Positions 47,601 to 57,500 of a stretch of DNA of 64,000 bases are shown in pieces (position 1 is the stretch's first letter; each line of letters starts with the position of its first letter). The position numbers and the translations under genes are program-made. The notes under the pieces were generated by a model, which saw only the letters and a program-made list of their open reading frames with translations, was not told the DNA's origin and did not search any database. Source of the DNA: an uncultured Clostridia bacterium. GTDB taxonomy: Bacteria; Bacillota; Clostridia; TANB77; CAG-508. The stretch spans positions 1 to 64,000 of the forward strand of contig CAKPAX010000002.1 of assembly GCA_934133175.1 (NCBI GenBank), in the 5' to 3' direction.

Positions 47601-49393
47601 TTTAATCCTATTATATTTTTTAGGCTTTCTTCTACTGTCTCTCTTTTATATATATTATCTGGAAAAATAAAACCTTTTTTACTAATACTATAATTAGATA
47701 AATATTTAGCTAATTCTTCATTATAAAACGGAAAGAATTCTGCATTCATACTTACATATTCTATAAATTGTTCTTTTACTATTTTTCTAAGTTTTTGATT
47801 ATTTCTCAATTTCATTGATAACTCATTATTTAAGTTTTTGTAATATAACTCGAACAATTCGTCTATTGATAAGTTTGAGATTTTATATCTATTGTTTTGA
47901 TATACAAACTTTATTTTTGTATCTAATGATAATAATTCATCTACTGAATTTTTGTCAGATGCTATTATTACATAATCTTCATTAAATATTGATGTAATCA
48001 ATTCTACTATTCTATTAACCCTTCTTAACTCTAGATATCTTGAAGTTCTTCCATTTTTAATTCTTCTATATTCATTAACAAATTCTTTTACATCTGTTAA
48101 AACATATAAATGTCTATCCAAAATTGAATTTTCTTCAACAGTCCATACATTAGTGCCAGGTTTTCCCTGTAATTCATAAGTATTTTCTAAAGCTAAATTA
48201 TATAAACTCAAATACTCTGGTTCATCATTATCAATCTTTTTCCAAGCTTTTAATAATTTACAAATTTTATTAGCTAAATCAAACTTTCCACTTCCTCTAT
48301 CTCCCTCTATAGAAATATGTAGACCGTTTTCTGTATTTACTTTATCAACTAATTCTTCAATGTTTTCAATTTTATTTCTGTATTCTAAAATTTTATTAAT
48401 TTCTTGTATTCTGTCTTCTTTTTTCTTTTTCTCTATATTTTCAAATTGTTCTTCTTGTTTTTTTATACTCTGATTTTCTATTTCTTCTTGGTGCTCATTA
48501 TAGTATTTTCTATCTTCTTCTACCTTGCTCCATTGATTGCTTTTTTTCAAATAATAGAGATAACCTGCAACATCAAATATACAATATGGTCTAGTACAAT
48601 TCCACCTATTACATTTATATAATAACTCTTTCGTATTTCTATTAACATATATCCAATCACTTTCAGATATATATTTATATTTTAATACACTATTAACATC
48701 TTCATCATATCTAGTTTCATATGCATTACAATTATATGGTAACCATATTTTAATATATTCTTTTTTTTCCTGTTCTACAAATACCATATCATTTTTTAAC
48801 AATTCTAATGCTATATTAAAAGTTTTTTCAGGCACATTTTTTAATCCATCTTTAGGATTCCATTCAAAAGTAAAATAATCACTTTTAAAAACATTTCTTC
48901 TATATTCTTCTCTGTCTTTTAAAACATCTATTAGTAATCCTTTATTTTTTAAATATAATATATATCCAGCATAAAATTCAGGACATCTACTAAATTTACA
49001 TTTAGCACAATTAACATTATTTTTATTTTCATATGCCTTAGGTGTAGTTGTAAATTTACTTTTTTTTGTTATACATTCACCATTTTCTATTTTGTTTTTT
49101 AATATTGTATCATCCACTTCTTTATCTCTTGTTTTGTAATCACATAAATTGTATATGTTATTTGAAATTTCAATTTTTTCTTTTTCATCTACTATAACTT
49201 TTTTTAAAGATATATCACCATTAGCAAGAATTGCAATACACAATTTAATAAACTCAATAGAAGTAAATCTTAATCCATTAACTAAATTCCATTCAAAATC
49301 ATAATCTACAACTTCTAAATTATCTAATTTATTTATTTGGTTTATTATTTCCTTAGTTTCTTTTGAAAATTCATCACTTTTAACTTCACTCAT
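44678..49393 (-). CDS. giant AAA+ protein: three CbbX/SpoVK-type modules fused to an M41 zinc peptidase
   Basis: The 1571-residue protein is predicted soluble. Residues 1-300 hold two related units, each ending in a cysteine cluster (CAKCKFSRCPEF near 131, CNRWNCTRPYC near 265) followed by AGYxxYLK. A charged coiled coil follows, then a divergent P-loop domain (EGDRGSGKFDLANK, about 360). Three AAA+ modules of the CbbX/SpoVK type have Walker A GNPGTGKTTVAR at about 635, 904 and 1173, each with Walker B GVLFIDEAYSLAQG. The C-terminus is FtsH-like: HEIGHAAISYILGK (about 1408) with a third-ligand Asp in NNTDLNNASKMVRNMITKYGMS. Modules one and two share an identical 813-base segment. Probably an unfolding protease. 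The substrate is unknown, and no membrane anchor is seen, unlike FtsH. Confidence 0.85.
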   Translation of the reverse strand: MSEVKSDEFSKETKEIINQINKLDNLEVVDYDFEWNLVNGLRFTSIEFIKLCIAILANGDISLKKVIVDEKEKIEISNNIYNLCDYKTRDKEVDDTILKNKIENGECITKKSKFTTTPKAYENKNNVNCAKCKFSRCPEFYAGYILYLKNKGLLIDVLKDREEYRRNVFKSDYFTFEWNPKDGLKNVPEKTFNIALELLKNDMVFVEQEKKEYIKIWLPYNCNAYETRYDEDVNSVLKYKYISESDWIYVNRNTKELLYKCNRWNCTRPYCIFDVAGYLYYLKKSNQWSKVEEDRKYYNEHQEEIENQSIKKQEEQFENIEKKKKEDRIQEINKILEYRNKIENIEELVDKVNTENGLHISIEGDRGSGKFDLANKICKLLKAWKKIDNDEPEYLSLYNLALENTYELQGKPGTNVWTVEENSILDRHLYVLTDVKEFVNEYRRIKNGRTSRYLELRRVNRIVELITSIFNEDYVIIASDKNSVDELLSLDTKIKFVYQNNRYKISNLSIDELFELYYKNLNNELSMKLRNNQKLRKIVKEQFIEYVSMNAEFFPFYNEELAKYLSNYSISKKGFIFPDNIYKRETVEESLKNIIGLNSVKDNIKKFEKYALYTLKAQNLGLKTTESNLHMIFTGNPGTGKTTVARIMAKMLYDLGLVYENKLVEVERKDLVAEYIGQTAPKTAEVIEKAMGGVLFIDEAYSLAQGHNSQNDYGSESIATLIKAMEDHKNNFVVIFAGYKDEMKTFLDINPGISSRIGYTFNFEDYSEDELKQMFMLKMNNMGYSMNSKVDKDLSKIFEYYSSKKNFGNGRFVDKLIQEVIMKHALRETKNIKMITIEDIPTIEELNNTNYSKYNAKDMLDNLIGLKEIKEKIIEFEKYIKFFKKAEEQNLVIPRQNLHMIFTGNPGTGKTTVARIIAKVLFDIGIIHENKLIEVERKDLVAGYVGQTAIKTAEVIEKAMGGVLFIDEAYSLAQGHNSQNDYGSESIATLIKAMEDHKNNFVVIFAGYKDEMKTFLDINPGISSRIGYTFNFEDYSEDELKQMFMLKMNNMGYSMNSKVDKDLSKIFEYYSSKKNFGNGRFVDKLIQEVIMKHALRETKNIKMITIEDIPTIEELNNTNYSKYNAKDMLDNLIGLKEIKEKIIEFEKYIKFFKKAEEQNLVIPRQNLHMIFTGNPGTGKTTVARIIAKVLFDIGIIHENKLIEVERKDLVAGYVGQTAIKTAEVIEKAMGGVLFIDEAYSLAQGHNAQYDFGSEAIATLIKAMEDHKGEFVVVFAGYKNEMGEFLKINPGISSRVGYTFNFVDYTDDEYCEIYYKKIHDIGLQIEDDAKENLKRLMKYFCNVENIGNGRFVDKVVQNTLLKLATKKGDIKTITKECIPTIQDMIKNIYTGEYMINPDLIDEESQRRTAIHEIGHAAISYILGKNPGIEKITINAEGRGVLGYVRYNEKIKNLSRQEYLNKICRCLGGMCNEIVYLGEHESGNNTDLNNASKMVRNMITKYGMSELGLYTFPYEENIDKYIYEEANKILSECYEKTIKILTENKGKTEKAVEYLLKNKEINEKQFVEIMNNK
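45732..46544 (-). repeat. tandem AAA module repeat, copy A
   Basis: By eye this 813-base segment is identical to 46539-47351, with a period of 807 bases (269 codons, one AAA+ module). It covers parts of the second and third modules of the giant protein. First mismatches are at 45731 (T versus C) and 46545 (A versus G). Confidence 0.85.
46539..47351 (-). repeat. tandem AAA module repeat, copy B
   Basis: Partner of the segment at 45732-46544. Perfect identity in a protein-coding array implies a recent duplication, gene conversion or ongoing unequal crossing over; the outer modules are more diverged. Confidence 0.85.
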
Positions 49394-49705
49394 TATTTTT
49401 CTCCTTTGATATTTTTATGACATAATAATTATATATAAAATAAAACAAAAAAGAAACCTCTTTCGAGGAAAAGAAATATTTTTCTTTTTAGTATAGGCTA
49501 TTAACCTACACTGGCAGTCAGCACAGTAGGATTGACAACGCCATCTCCTTTATACCATACTGTTTGTTGTGTAAAACTCGGAGTTATTCTCACTATTTCC
49601 AGACCTGTGATAAGATATCTGCAGAACACCCATACATAAAGCTTGAATACCATTTGCATCTGCATAGAAAGATGCTATTTCTGAGTGAGATTTTGGTGTC
49701 TTTTC
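49394..49705. other. intergenic segment with higher GC and an open in-frame extension
   Basis: On the minus strand the frame of the orphan gene at 49706 continues past its TAA for 51 codons to a second TAA at 49552-49550, encoding a segment that includes SEIASFYADANGIQALCMG. It may be a lost C-terminal extension or an RNA leader. Nearer the AAA gene, CCTC-GAAA-GAGG with a T-rich tail (about 49445-49470) looks like a weak minus-strand terminator. No independent gene is supportable. Confidence 0.45.
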
Positions 49706-50038
49706 TTATTCTTTCTGTCTTGCTTCTTTATATTTCTTTTCCCAACCATCTTCAAACATTTTAAGAATGGTGTCAACTTGAGCATTTTTTGCATTGACAG
49801 AAATATAGACGCCGTTGAAATCAAATTCAATAGCTTTCAAGCCATTAAGATTCGATTCCTCATCAAAACACCCTGCTACAATAGCAGCGATTTCCTGGAT
49901 ATTTCTTCCAGCCATGGAATTAATTACCATTACACCGTCATTAAGAGACTTTACTCTTAAAATCTTATTGTCACAAGTCCGAAAACAAAGAGAACCGTCG
50001 TGTGAAAAAACTTCCTGAATTCTAACCATTGTTGCCAT
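49706..50038 (-). CDS. orphan 110-residue protein
   Basis: A soluble protein of unknown family starting MATMVRIQEVFSHDGSLCFRT, with alternating strands and a central helix (GRNIQEIAAIVAGCFDEES). The C-terminus is helical and charged (FEDGWEKKYKEARQKE). Composition is less AT-rich than surrounding genes and it contains one CGG arginine codon (CFRTC). The AAGGAGGAATT site is strong. The reading frame stays open for 51 codons after its TAA. It is a single gene like the other orphans. Confidence 0.72.
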   Translation of the reverse strand: MATMVRIQEVFSHDGSLCFRTCDNKILRVKSLNDGVMVINSMAGRNIQEIAAIVAGCFDEESNLNGLKAIEFDFNGVYISVNAKNAQVDTILKMFEDGWEKKYKEARQKE

Positions 50039-50315
50039 AATAAATTCCTCCTTAATTTGTTGTTTTATTCTGTTAATATGGCTTGCTGACTTTCAAAGTC
50101 TACTATAAATATATTATATAACAATTTTACATAAATTGCAAATATAACATACATTATGTATAAAAGAAAATAATTTCGTTCAATTTTAGTTATTATTTAA
50201 TTATCTTTCAAACGCCATTCTTTCTTTTTGAATAGCAATTTTACAACAAAAAATACCATCCTTTTCAGAATGATATTTGTATCGTCTGTTCTATTAATTC
50301 GAACAGATCCGTTAT

Positions 50316-50399
50316 TGGTGCGGATGAGAGGACTCGAACCTCCACGCCGTTGGCACTGGTTCCTAAGACCAGCGCGTCTGCCAGTTCCGCCACATCCGC
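50316..50399 (-). tRNA. tRNA-Leu (anticodon UAG)
   Basis: An 84-base tRNA on the minus strand with acceptor arms GCGGATG and CATCCGC. The anticodon stem-loop CTGGT-CTTAGGA-ACCAG gives UAG, followed by a long type II variable arm (GTGCCAACGGCGT region), a T-loop GGTTCGAGTCC and an encoded CCA end. UAG reads CUN leucine codons. A hairpin (TCTGTTC/GAACAGA, about 50285-50307) follows the 3' end and may terminate transcription. Confidence 0.96.
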
Positions 50400-50497
50400 A
50401 TAACAATGTGTTATCTTTGTCATAACACATTATATATTAGCACAACCTTTATTACATTGTCAACTAATTTTATAAAAATATTATTAAGTTTTTAAAT

Positions 50498-50935
50498 TTA
50501 AAATTTATTACTTTTCACATCTTCTACGAATTTATCTCTAATTTCTGTTGGTAGAAGAGTTATTTTTTCTATATCTCTTCTGTCTATTATTTCTGGAATA
50601 TATTGTCCTCTGTCTGCATATTTAGGATCATTAGAAAATTCTGGTCCATCTCCTGTACCAAATTTTCCACCTATATATTTGCATAAATAAAAATATTCTT
50701 TTTTATTTACTTCACCATTTTCCAAACTATACAATTGTTTTACAACTTCTACATCTATTCCAAATTCTTCTTTTATTTCTCTTTTTGTTCCATCTTCTAA
50801 TGTTTCATTACCTTCTCTTCCTCCTCCTGGGAAAGTATAATAATCCCCTATCGGATGATTTTTCACTCCAACTCTATGCATAAACGCAAATCCATTTTCT
50901 ATTGGTAAAATACCAGCAACTCTTATTCTTTCCAT
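50498..50935 (-). CDS. NUDIX hydrolase
   Basis: A 145-residue protein with the complete Nudix box GGREGNETLEDGTKREIKEE followed by FGI, the catalytic Mg-binding helix (about residues 38-60). N-terminal RIRVAGILPIENGFAFMHR is typical of MutT-like enzymes acting on nucleoside diphosphate derivatives. The substrate (8-oxo-dGTP, dinucleoside polyphosphate or capped RNA) cannot be told. It is a single gene with an AAAGGAGGAAAT site, next to tRNA-Leu. Confidence 0.92.
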   Translation of the reverse strand: MERIRVAGILPIENGFAFMHRVGVKNHPIGDYYTFPGGGREGNETLEDGTKREIKEEFGIDVEVVKQLYSLENGEVNKKEYFYLCKYIGGKFGTGDGPEFSNDPKYADRGQYIPEIIDRRDIEKITLLPTEIRDKFVEDVKSNKF

Positions 50936-51089
50936 TATATTTCCTCCTTTAAAACCGTTGTTATTATATTCTTGTTTTAAAAAAAATACAATAATTTTAT
51001 AATAATTGTTTCATAATAAAAATATAGTGGTATAATTTTAAAGAATTAAAATATTTATAAAATTAAATTTACGAAAGAAGGAATTAATA

Positions 51090-53699
51090 ATGTCTAATGC
51101 AAAAAAAGAAGAAGTTGATGTTGTTAAATTATATGGTAATGAAGCCACATTATCAAAAGAAATTTTTATAAAAAATTATAATGTTAATTTAGATGGTCTT
51201 ACACAAAATATTGCCGAAGAAAAAATATCTAAATATGGTTTAAATGAAATTTCACAGGGCAAACCTAAAAAATGGTATAATTATTTTTTACAAAGTTTAT
51301 TTAGCCCTTTTAATAGTATTTTAATAGGTATATCCTTTTTATTAATATATACAGATGTAATTTTACCGGAAAATCCGAGCTTTGCAAATATTTTGGTTAT
51401 TATTCTTTTAGTCACAGTAAGTACTTTTTTAGAATTTTTTGAAGAATACAGATCAAACAAGGCTGCTGAAAAACTAAAAGAATTAGTTGCGACTACTACA
51501 ACAGTTATTAGAGATGGCAAAAAGGTAAATTTACCAATGAAAGAAATAACTATTGGTGATATTGTTGTTCTTTCCGCAGGTGATATGATTCCTGCTGATT
51601 TAAGAGTTTTAGAATCTAAAGATTTATATGTTAGCCAATCATCTTTAACTGGAGAATCTGATTCTGTAAAAAAACTTTCAAATACAGAAATAACTTTAAA
51701 CGATATTGATAGTATATCAGATTTAGATACAATCTGTTTTATGGGTACTAATGTATTAAGTGGTAGTGCAAAATGTGTTGTAATAAAAACTGCTGACAAT
51801 ACTTATTTTGGAAAAATTGCTCACACATTATCACTTGGAAAACCAAAAACTGATTTTCAAAAAGGCATCGAAAGTATTAGTAAATTATTAATAAGATTTA
51901 TGTTAGTTATGATTCCTGTTGTTTTTTTATTAAACTTTTGGAAACATGATATTGTAACAGCATTTACATTTGCTGTAGCAATTGCAATTGGTATAACCCC
52001 TTTACTTCTTCCTGTTATTTTATCTTCTAGTTTATCTAAAGGTGCTGTACGTATGTCTAAAAAGAAAACTATTATTAAAAGATTAGATTCTATTCAAGGT
52101 TTTGGTGGAATGAATATTTTATGTACAGATAAAACAGGAACTTTAACAGAAGATAAAATTGTTTTAGAAAAATATTTAAACATTAATGGTGATGAAGATA
52201 TTCGTATTTTAAAACATGCATTTTTAAATTCATATTTTCAAACCGGCCTAAAAGGAAATATTGATGAAGCAGTAATTCACAGAGCTTTAAATACTGATAT
52301 GAGTAAATATACAGAAATATATAAAAAAATTGATGAAATTCCATTTGATTTTACAAGAAGGCGTCTTTCTGTTGTTGTTTCTGACGGTAATAAAGCTCAA
52401 ATGATTACCAAAGGTGCCGTTGAAGAAATTCTAAGTATTTGTACTTTAGTAGATTATAAAGGTGAAGTTTCTAAACTAACAAATACAATAAAAGATAATA
52501 TAAGAAAAATCAGTAAATCACTTAACAAGGAAGGTTTACGTGTAATTGCAGTTTGTCAAAAAAATGATATTAATGATATAAAAGAATTTGGAGTAGAAAA
52601 TGAAAAAAATATGGTTCTTCTTGGATTTATTGGATTTCTAGATCCACCAAAAGAATCTGCAAAAGAATCAATAGAAAAATTAAACAAAGCTGGTATTAGG
52701 GTTATTGTTTTAACTGGTGATAATGCTGATGTAACTAGATGTGTGTGTAATAAAGTTGGTATTGCATCAAAAAGAATTGTTACAGGAAGCGATATTGACA
52801 AATTAGCAGATATTGGCGTTATTAGACTTTTAAGAAAAACTAATATTTTTGCAAAACTTTCTCCTATTCAAAAAGCAAGAGTTGTAAGACTTTTAAAAGA
52901 ATCAGGAAATGTTGTTGGATATATGGGTGATGGAATAAATGACAGTCCTTCCCTTACAAATTCTGACATTGGTATTTCCGTTGATACAGCTGTTGATATT
53001 GCCAAAGAATCAGCTGATATTATATTACTTGAAAAAGATTTAAATGTTTTATTAGATGGTATAACAGAAGGAAGAAGAACATTTGCAAATTTGATGAAAT
53101 ATATTAAAATGGCTATTAGTTTTAACTTTGGTGAAGTTGTTTCTGTAATTATTGCAAGTGTTTTATTACCATTTTTACCTGAAACTCCTATACAATTATT
53201 AGTTGAAGGATTGTTATATGATTTTGGGCAATTAACTTTACCTTTTGATAATGTTGACAAGGAATATTTACAAAAACCAAGAAGATTAGATGTTAATAGT
53301 TTAAAAAAATTTATGTTATTTATGGGTCCTTTAAGCTCCGCATTTGATATGATTGTCTTTGCCTCTGTATTATTCTTATTTAAAATTAAAGATGTTGCAA
53401 CATTTCAAACAATTTGGTTTAGTTATAGTATAGTATCAAATCTTATGGGAATGCATATAATTAGAACTGCTAAAGCACCATTTATTCAAAGTAATGCTAA
53501 TAAAGTTGTTTATTTTTCATCAATTTTACTTAGCATTATAGGAATATTAGTTCCTTATACTCCATTCGGTCATATGATTGGTTTAGTGTCTTTAGCTTTA
53601 AAAGATTTATTAATTATACTAGGAGTTCCTGTAATTTATTGTATTGTGGCATTATTTGCAAAGAAATTCTATATTAAAAAATTTGGAGAATGGATATAA
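51090..53699 (+). CDS. mgtA: P-type ATPase, magnesium-translocating (MgtA/B type)
   Basis: An 869-residue P-type ATPase, probably importing Mg2+. The phosphorylation site is CTDKTGTLTED (about residues 347-357), the actuator motif is SSLTGES and the hinge GDGINDSPSL. The class IIIB signature is FGGMNILCTDKTGTLTED with FQTGLKGNIDEAV, as in MgtA, where FQTGLKNLLD is typical. About ten membrane helices are expected, four before the catalytic domain and six after. No M-box-like leader fits in the 154 bases upstream. Calcium transport is a less likely alternative. Confidence 0.88.
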   Translation: MSNAKKEEVDVVKLYGNEATLSKEIFIKNYNVNLDGLTQNIAEEKISKYGLNEISQGKPKKWYNYFLQSLFSPFNSILIGISFLLIYTDVILPENPSFANILVIILLVTVSTFLEFFEEYRSNKAAEKLKELVATTTTVIRDGKKVNLPMKEITIGDIVVLSAGDMIPADLRVLESKDLYVSQSSLTGESDSVKKLSNTEITLNDIDSISDLDTICFMGTNVLSGSAKCVVIKTADNTYFGKIAHTLSLGKPKTDFQKGIESISKLLIRFMLVMIPVVFLLNFWKHDIVTAFTFAVAIAIGITPLLLPVILSSSLSKGAVRMSKKKTIIKRLDSIQGFGGMNILCTDKTGTLTEDKIVLEKYLNINGDEDIRILKHAFLNSYFQTGLKGNIDEAVIHRALNTDMSKYTEIYKKIDEIPFDFTRRRLSVVVSDGNKAQMITKGAVEEILSICTLVDYKGEVSKLTNTIKDNIRKISKSLNKEGLRVIAVCQKNDINDIKEFGVENEKNMVLLGFIGFLDPPKESAKESIEKLNKAGIRVIVLTGDNADVTRCVCNKVGIASKRIVTGSDIDKLADIGVIRLLRKTNIFAKLSPIQKARVVRLLKESGNVVGYMGDGINDSPSLTNSDIGISVDTAVDIAKESADIILLEKDLNVLLDGITEGRRTFANLMKYIKMAISFNFGEVVSVIIASVLLPFLPETPIQLLVEGLLYDFGQLTLPFDNVDKEYLQKPRRLDVNSLKKFMLFMGPLSSAFDMIVFASVLFLFKIKDVATFQTIWFSYSIVSNLMGMHIIRTAKAPFIQSNANKVVYFSSILLSIIGILVPYTPFGHMIGLVSLALKDLLIILGVPVIYCIVALFAKKFYIKKFGEWI

Positions 53700-53701
53700 A
53701 T

Positions 53702-53742
53702 AAAAATAAATCTAATCAGTATAACTGATTAGATTTATTTTT
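53702..53742. terminator. bidirectional terminator after mgtA
   Basis: Arms AAATAAATCTAATCAGT and complement with a three-base loop, A- and T-rich flanks, between convergent mgtA and the orphan at 53772. Confidence 0.85.
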
Positions 53743-53771
53743 TGATATTTTGTATATAAAATATCGCATTT

Positions 53772-53987
53772 TTAAATGAGTAATAGTTTTCTCAGATCAA
53801 TACTAGATATATTGGTCTCTATAATCCTATTATATCCTTTTATTATGCATTCTGTTGCATTTTCGGGATTATCTAATAAAATGGGATAATACAACATTAT
53901 AATGTCAAATACCATTTGTATATCACCATTTTCTGTTGCCAACTGTTTTAATTTGCCAACTTTTTCCCGTATCAATCTTGCATCCAT
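53772..53987 (-). CDS. orphan 71-residue helical protein
   Basis: A small soluble protein beginning MDARLIREKVGKLKQLATENG and predicted almost fully helical. The family is not recognised. It has an AAAGGAGGATT site. It contains one CGG arginine (LIREK) and GCA/TTG-type codons unlike the core genes. It is divergent from the next orphan at 54172 with 184 bases between, so the two may share regulation. Confidence 0.68.
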   Translation of the reverse strand: MDARLIREKVGKLKQLATENGDIQMVFDIIMLYYPILLDNPENATECIIKGYNRIIETNISSIDLRKLLLI

Positions 53988-54171
53988 AAGAATCCTCCTT
54001 TAAAAAATGTCAGTTACAGGTAATCCCCTATAACTAATTATGTAAAATTTGCTATATTATAATATCATTTTCTTTCTTTTTTGTCAATCTTACTATATTA
54101 GTTGTAAAAAGCATGTAATCATGATATAATAATTAAGTAACTTATTTTTATTGCACTTTAGGAGGTAATTT

Positions 54172-54534
54172 ATGCTTGAATTACGGAATTTACAAAATGC
54201 TACTAAGATCTATAACTACTATTTAGATAGTGATTCTGCTTATATTAGAGAACATTTAGATTATTGCATTAAAGATGTAATAAATCTATCTAATCTTTCT
54301 CGAATTTGTATTTTAGAATATGCAGATACTTTAGAGTTATACTGCAATCTAATTGCATATTTTTCAGAAATTGATAAGTCTTCTTTGCTTGTAAAATTAA
54401 TAATTTTATGTGCAAATAAAATTATTAATTTCAAATTTAATCGGCTTAATACCAAAATATATCAAGCTGGAATCTGTTATTATAGCTTTTTATCTATTTT
54501 AAAACGATTAAAACAGATAAAAGCTTTATCTTAG
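54172..54534 (+). CDS. orphan 120-residue helical protein
   Basis: A helical, cysteine- and tyrosine-rich protein (MLELRNLQNATKIYNYYLDS, then SRICILEYADTLELYCNLIAYF) of unknown family. A promoter is visible upstream (TTGTAA, 17 bases, TATAAT near 54119-54130) and the site TAGGAGGTAA is strong. Two CGG arginine codons (LRN near 54184 and NRL near 54440) separate it from the core genes. It shares its terminator with convergent dnaE. Confidence 0.68.
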   Translation: MLELRNLQNATKIYNYYLDSDSAYIREHLDYCIKDVINLSNLSRICILEYADTLELYCNLIAYFSEIDKSSLLVKLIILCANKIINFKFNRLNTKIYQAGICYYSFLSILKRLKQIKALS

Positions 54535-54558
54535 CCCACACATTTTGTAAACAATCTT

Positions 54559-54588
54559 AAAAAGTCTCGATATTATTATATCGGGACT
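54559..54588. terminator. terminator shared by dnaE and the orphan gene
   Basis: Arms AAGTCTCGATAT and ATATCGGGACTT with a four-base loop overlap the end of dnaE. A G-U pair in the stem is tolerated. T-rich tails occur on the minus strand. Confidence 0.75.
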
Positions 54589-57500
54589 TCTTCAATATTT
54601 ACTCTTTCTTTTCCTAAAATTTCTTCAAAAACTTTTAAAATCTCATCTGTCACAAATATTGCTCCACACGGTTTAAATTCATTATCTATTCTTATTTTAA
54701 CACTTATATTATTTCTCTCACCAGAAAAATATTTAATAGCTCCCCTCAATTTTGCTTTTGTTTCTTCTTCTAACTCTGTTATATCAAAAATTAAAACTTT
54801 GTGTTTCTTTACTCCAAAATCTGTAATTTGTTTTGCAATAATTTTTGTTTCTTCATTTTCTCTTATACTTAATCTACCATCTACCAAAACAATATTTTCT
54901 TCTATTAAGCTTTTTTGTGATGATAAATATGCATTTTCAAATACTATTATTTCTGCTTGTCCAAATAAATCTTCTACAGTAACAAATGCCATAATTTTAT
55001 TTGTTTTAGTATATTTTTTCTTTACAGCTGTTATTATTCCAGCATATTTAACATTTTGTCCATCTTTAAATTGCAATTTTTCTGTTTGTTCTTCTTTTGA
55101 CATTTCTTCATCTATTTCTTTTATTTGCTTAGTATTTATATTTGTTTCATGTTCAATTTGATCTCTTAATTTTTCTAATGGATGTCCTGAAACATATATA
55201 CCTAACATTTCTTTTTCCATAGATAATAATTCTTTTTCTGTAAATTCTTGTTGATTGTAATATGTATATTTTATTTTATCATTTTTTTCTTCATCTTCTT
55301 CATTTCCGATATCAAACATTGATACTTGTCCATCTAACCCTTTTTTCTTACTACTTTGGATTGTATCAATTATTGTTTCAAAAGAAGCTAATAATGTGGC
55401 TCTATTTTCTGGAAATTCTTGAAATGCACCCGCTCTTATTAAACTTTCTATACATTTTTTATTAACCGCTTCATCTGCAATTCTTTCACAAAAATCTGTA
55501 AAACTTTTAAATTTACCATTTTCATTTCTTTCTTTTATAATACTATCAATTGGTACTAAACCAACATTTTTAATACTACCTAATCCAAATCTAATTTTTC
55601 CTATTTTTTGTCCACCATCTATATTTTCAACAGTAAATTTGGAATTACTTTTATTTATATCTGGTTTTAATATCTCAATTCCCAATAATTTGCATTCATC
55701 TATATATTGAGGAATTTTGTCTAAATTTCCTAAAAAGCTATTTAACGTAGCAGCCATAAATTCTGCTGGATAATATGCCTTCAAGTATGCTGTTCTATAT
55801 GCCACAACAGCATAACATGCAGCATGAGATTTGTTGAATGCATATTTTGCAAATTCAGCCATTTCATCAAATATTTTATTTGCAGATTCTTTGTCTATAC
55901 CATTTCTTACGCATCCTGGTACTATAATGTTTCCATTTTCATCAACTTGACCATTTATAAAGATCTCTCTTTCTTTTGCCATAACATCTAGCTTTTTCTT
56001 TCCCATTGCTCTTCTTACTAAGTCTGCTCTTCCTAGTGAATATCCAGCTAAATCTCTTACTATTTGCATAACTTGCTCTTGATAAACCATACAACCATAT
56101 GTAACATTTAATATTGGCTCTAGTCTTGGGTGTGTATATTCATTATGACCTGGATGCAATTTTCCTTTTATATATCTTGGTATTTGATCCATAGGACCAG
56201 GTCTATATAGAGAAACACCAGCTATTAAATCTTCAAGACAATCTGGTTTTAGCTCTTTCATAAAGTTTGTCATACCTTGTGATTCAAATTGGAAAATACC
56301 ACATGTTTTTCCTTCTTGCCATAATTTATATACTTTAGGATCTGCCATTTCTTTATCAAATTCTACATCTATACCTCTGTTTTGTTTTACTAAATCTATT
56401 GTGTCTTTTATAACTGTTAATGTTCTAAGTCCCAAAAAATCCATTTTTAATAGACCTAATTCTTCTAATGTCGTCATTATATATTGTGTAGATATTTGAT
56501 TATCTCTTACATATAATGGCACATAAGTATCTACAGGATCTTTTGTTATAACAATACCACAAGCATGTGTAGATGCTTGTCTTGGCATTCCTTCTAATCC
56601 CATAGCTATGTCTAATAAATTTTTAATATTTCCATCATTTTCATATAAGTTATTTAATTCTTTGTTTTGTTCTAATGCTTTTTTTATTGTTATATGTAAT
56701 TCATTTGGTATCATTTTTGCAAGTTTGTCCGCTTCCGAATAAGGAAAATCTAATGCTCTTGCTACATCTCTTATTACCATTCTAGCTGACATAGTTCCAA
56801 ATGTAATTATCTGTGAAACATGATCATGTCCATATTTTCTAGAAACATAGTCTATTACATCTTGTCTATGCTCATAACAAAAATCAACATCAAAATCAGG
56901 CATGCTTATTCTTTCCGGATTTAAAAATCTTTCAAAAAGTAGACCATATTTTATTGGGTCAATATCTGTTATTTCTATTGCATATGCAATTATTGATCCA
57001 GCACCAGATCCACGTCCCGGTCCTACTGGTATATCATGAGTTTTTGCATAATGAATAAAGTCCCAAACTATTAAGAAATAATCAACATATCCCATTTTTT
57101 TAATTATACTTAATTCATATTCAGCTCTTTCTAATATTTCTTTAGATGGATTATCCCCATATCTATTTTTTATTCCATCATCACATAACTTTTTAAAATA
57201 ATCATAATGAGTTTCAAATTCTGGTGGAACATCATAATTCGGCAAAATAGTATGTCCAAATTCAAATTCCACATTACATTTTTCCGCTATTTTTACAGTA
57301 TTTTCTATTGCATCTGGAAAATTACTAAAATATTCTGACATTTCTTCTGGAGATTTTACATATAATTCATCTGTTTCAAATCTCATTCTATCGCTATCAC
57401 TCATTCTTTTTCCTGTTTGAATACAAAGTAATACCTCATGATTATATGCATCTTCTCTTTTTAAATAATGAGCATCATTTGTTGCTGCAAGTGGTATATC

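Noticed and set aside
50197..50430. 77-codon minus-strand frame and overlapping plus-strand frame at 50228-50425
   Set aside because: Both run through tRNA-Leu; the peptides are shadow translation of the tRNA.
50936..51089. M-box magnesium riboswitch upstream of mgtA
   Set aside because: The region is short, AT-rich and lacks recognisable M-box elements.
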